From Candidatus Njordarchaeota archaeon (GTDB lineage Archaea; Asgardarchaeota; Njordarchaeia; Njordarchaeales; Njordarchaeaceae), in assembly GCA_029856055.1 (NCBI GenBank), contig JAHQWF010000024.1:1-5902 (forward strand): DNA of 5,902 nt, read 5' to 3'. Of this stretch, positions 5,895-5,902 are shown piece by piece. Every line of letters starts with the position of its first letter. Position 1 is the first letter of the stretch. The translations under genes and the position numbers were made by a program. The notes under the pieces were generated by a model, which did not search any database, was not told where the DNA came from, and was given only the letters and a program-made list of their open reading frames with translations.

Positions 5895-5902
5895 ACCAAT
5901 AT

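Noticed and set aside
1..5902. CRISPR array, tRNA gene or insertion sequence
   Set aside because: No regularly spaced repeats, no cloverleaf or T-loop motif, and no transposase or terminal inverted repeats were found when reading both strands by eye.

Overview
The window looks like AT-rich archaeal DNA, most likely from a thermophilic crenarchaeon (Thermoproteota). Four things point there. Promoters are BRE/TATA type rather than -35/-10. Ribosome sites (GGTGAT, GAGGT) match the archaeal 16S tail AUCACCUCC. The proteins use AGA/AGG and ATA codons freely. The gene families include an archaeal TtuA/Ncs6-type thiolase and a radical SAM/SPASM protein with a long helical N-terminus. The order or genus is a guess and cannot be settled from 5.9 kb.

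Layout. At the left edge is the 3' end of a tRNA 2-thiolation enzyme gene, ending in a C-terminal zinc finger. It is followed after 23 bp by a complete D-2-hydroxyacid dehydrogenase gene on the same strand, with a strong ribosome site, so the two are probably cotranscribed. A 96-bp convergent gap separates these from a minus-strand radical SAM/SPASM gene that carries a full set of iron-sulfur cysteines. A 312-bp divergent regulatory region follows, with a recognisable BRE/TATA pair facing each way and several short palindromes. It drives the radical SAM gene leftward and a small winged-helix regulator gene rightward. The regulator gene runs tail to tail, with one base between stop codons, into a large minus-strand gene for a PglZ-domain protein (alkaline-phosphatase superfamily; PglZ is the phosphatase component of BREX phage-defence systems). 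This gene fills the right 40% of the window, and its start is only 8 bp from the edge.

How the genes relate. The left pair is housekeeping (tRNA modification plus a metabolic oxidoreductase). The radical SAM gene and the winged-helix gene share a divergent control region, so the small regulator is a reasonable candidate to control itself and perhaps the radical SAM gene. The PglZ gene is the likely accessory or defence component. No BREX partner (PglX methyltransferase, BrxC/PglY ATPase, Lon-like BrxL) is present in the window, so whether it belongs to a BREX-like operon depends on sequence beyond position 5902. I saw no tRNA, rRNA, CRISPR array, insertion sequence or broken gene.
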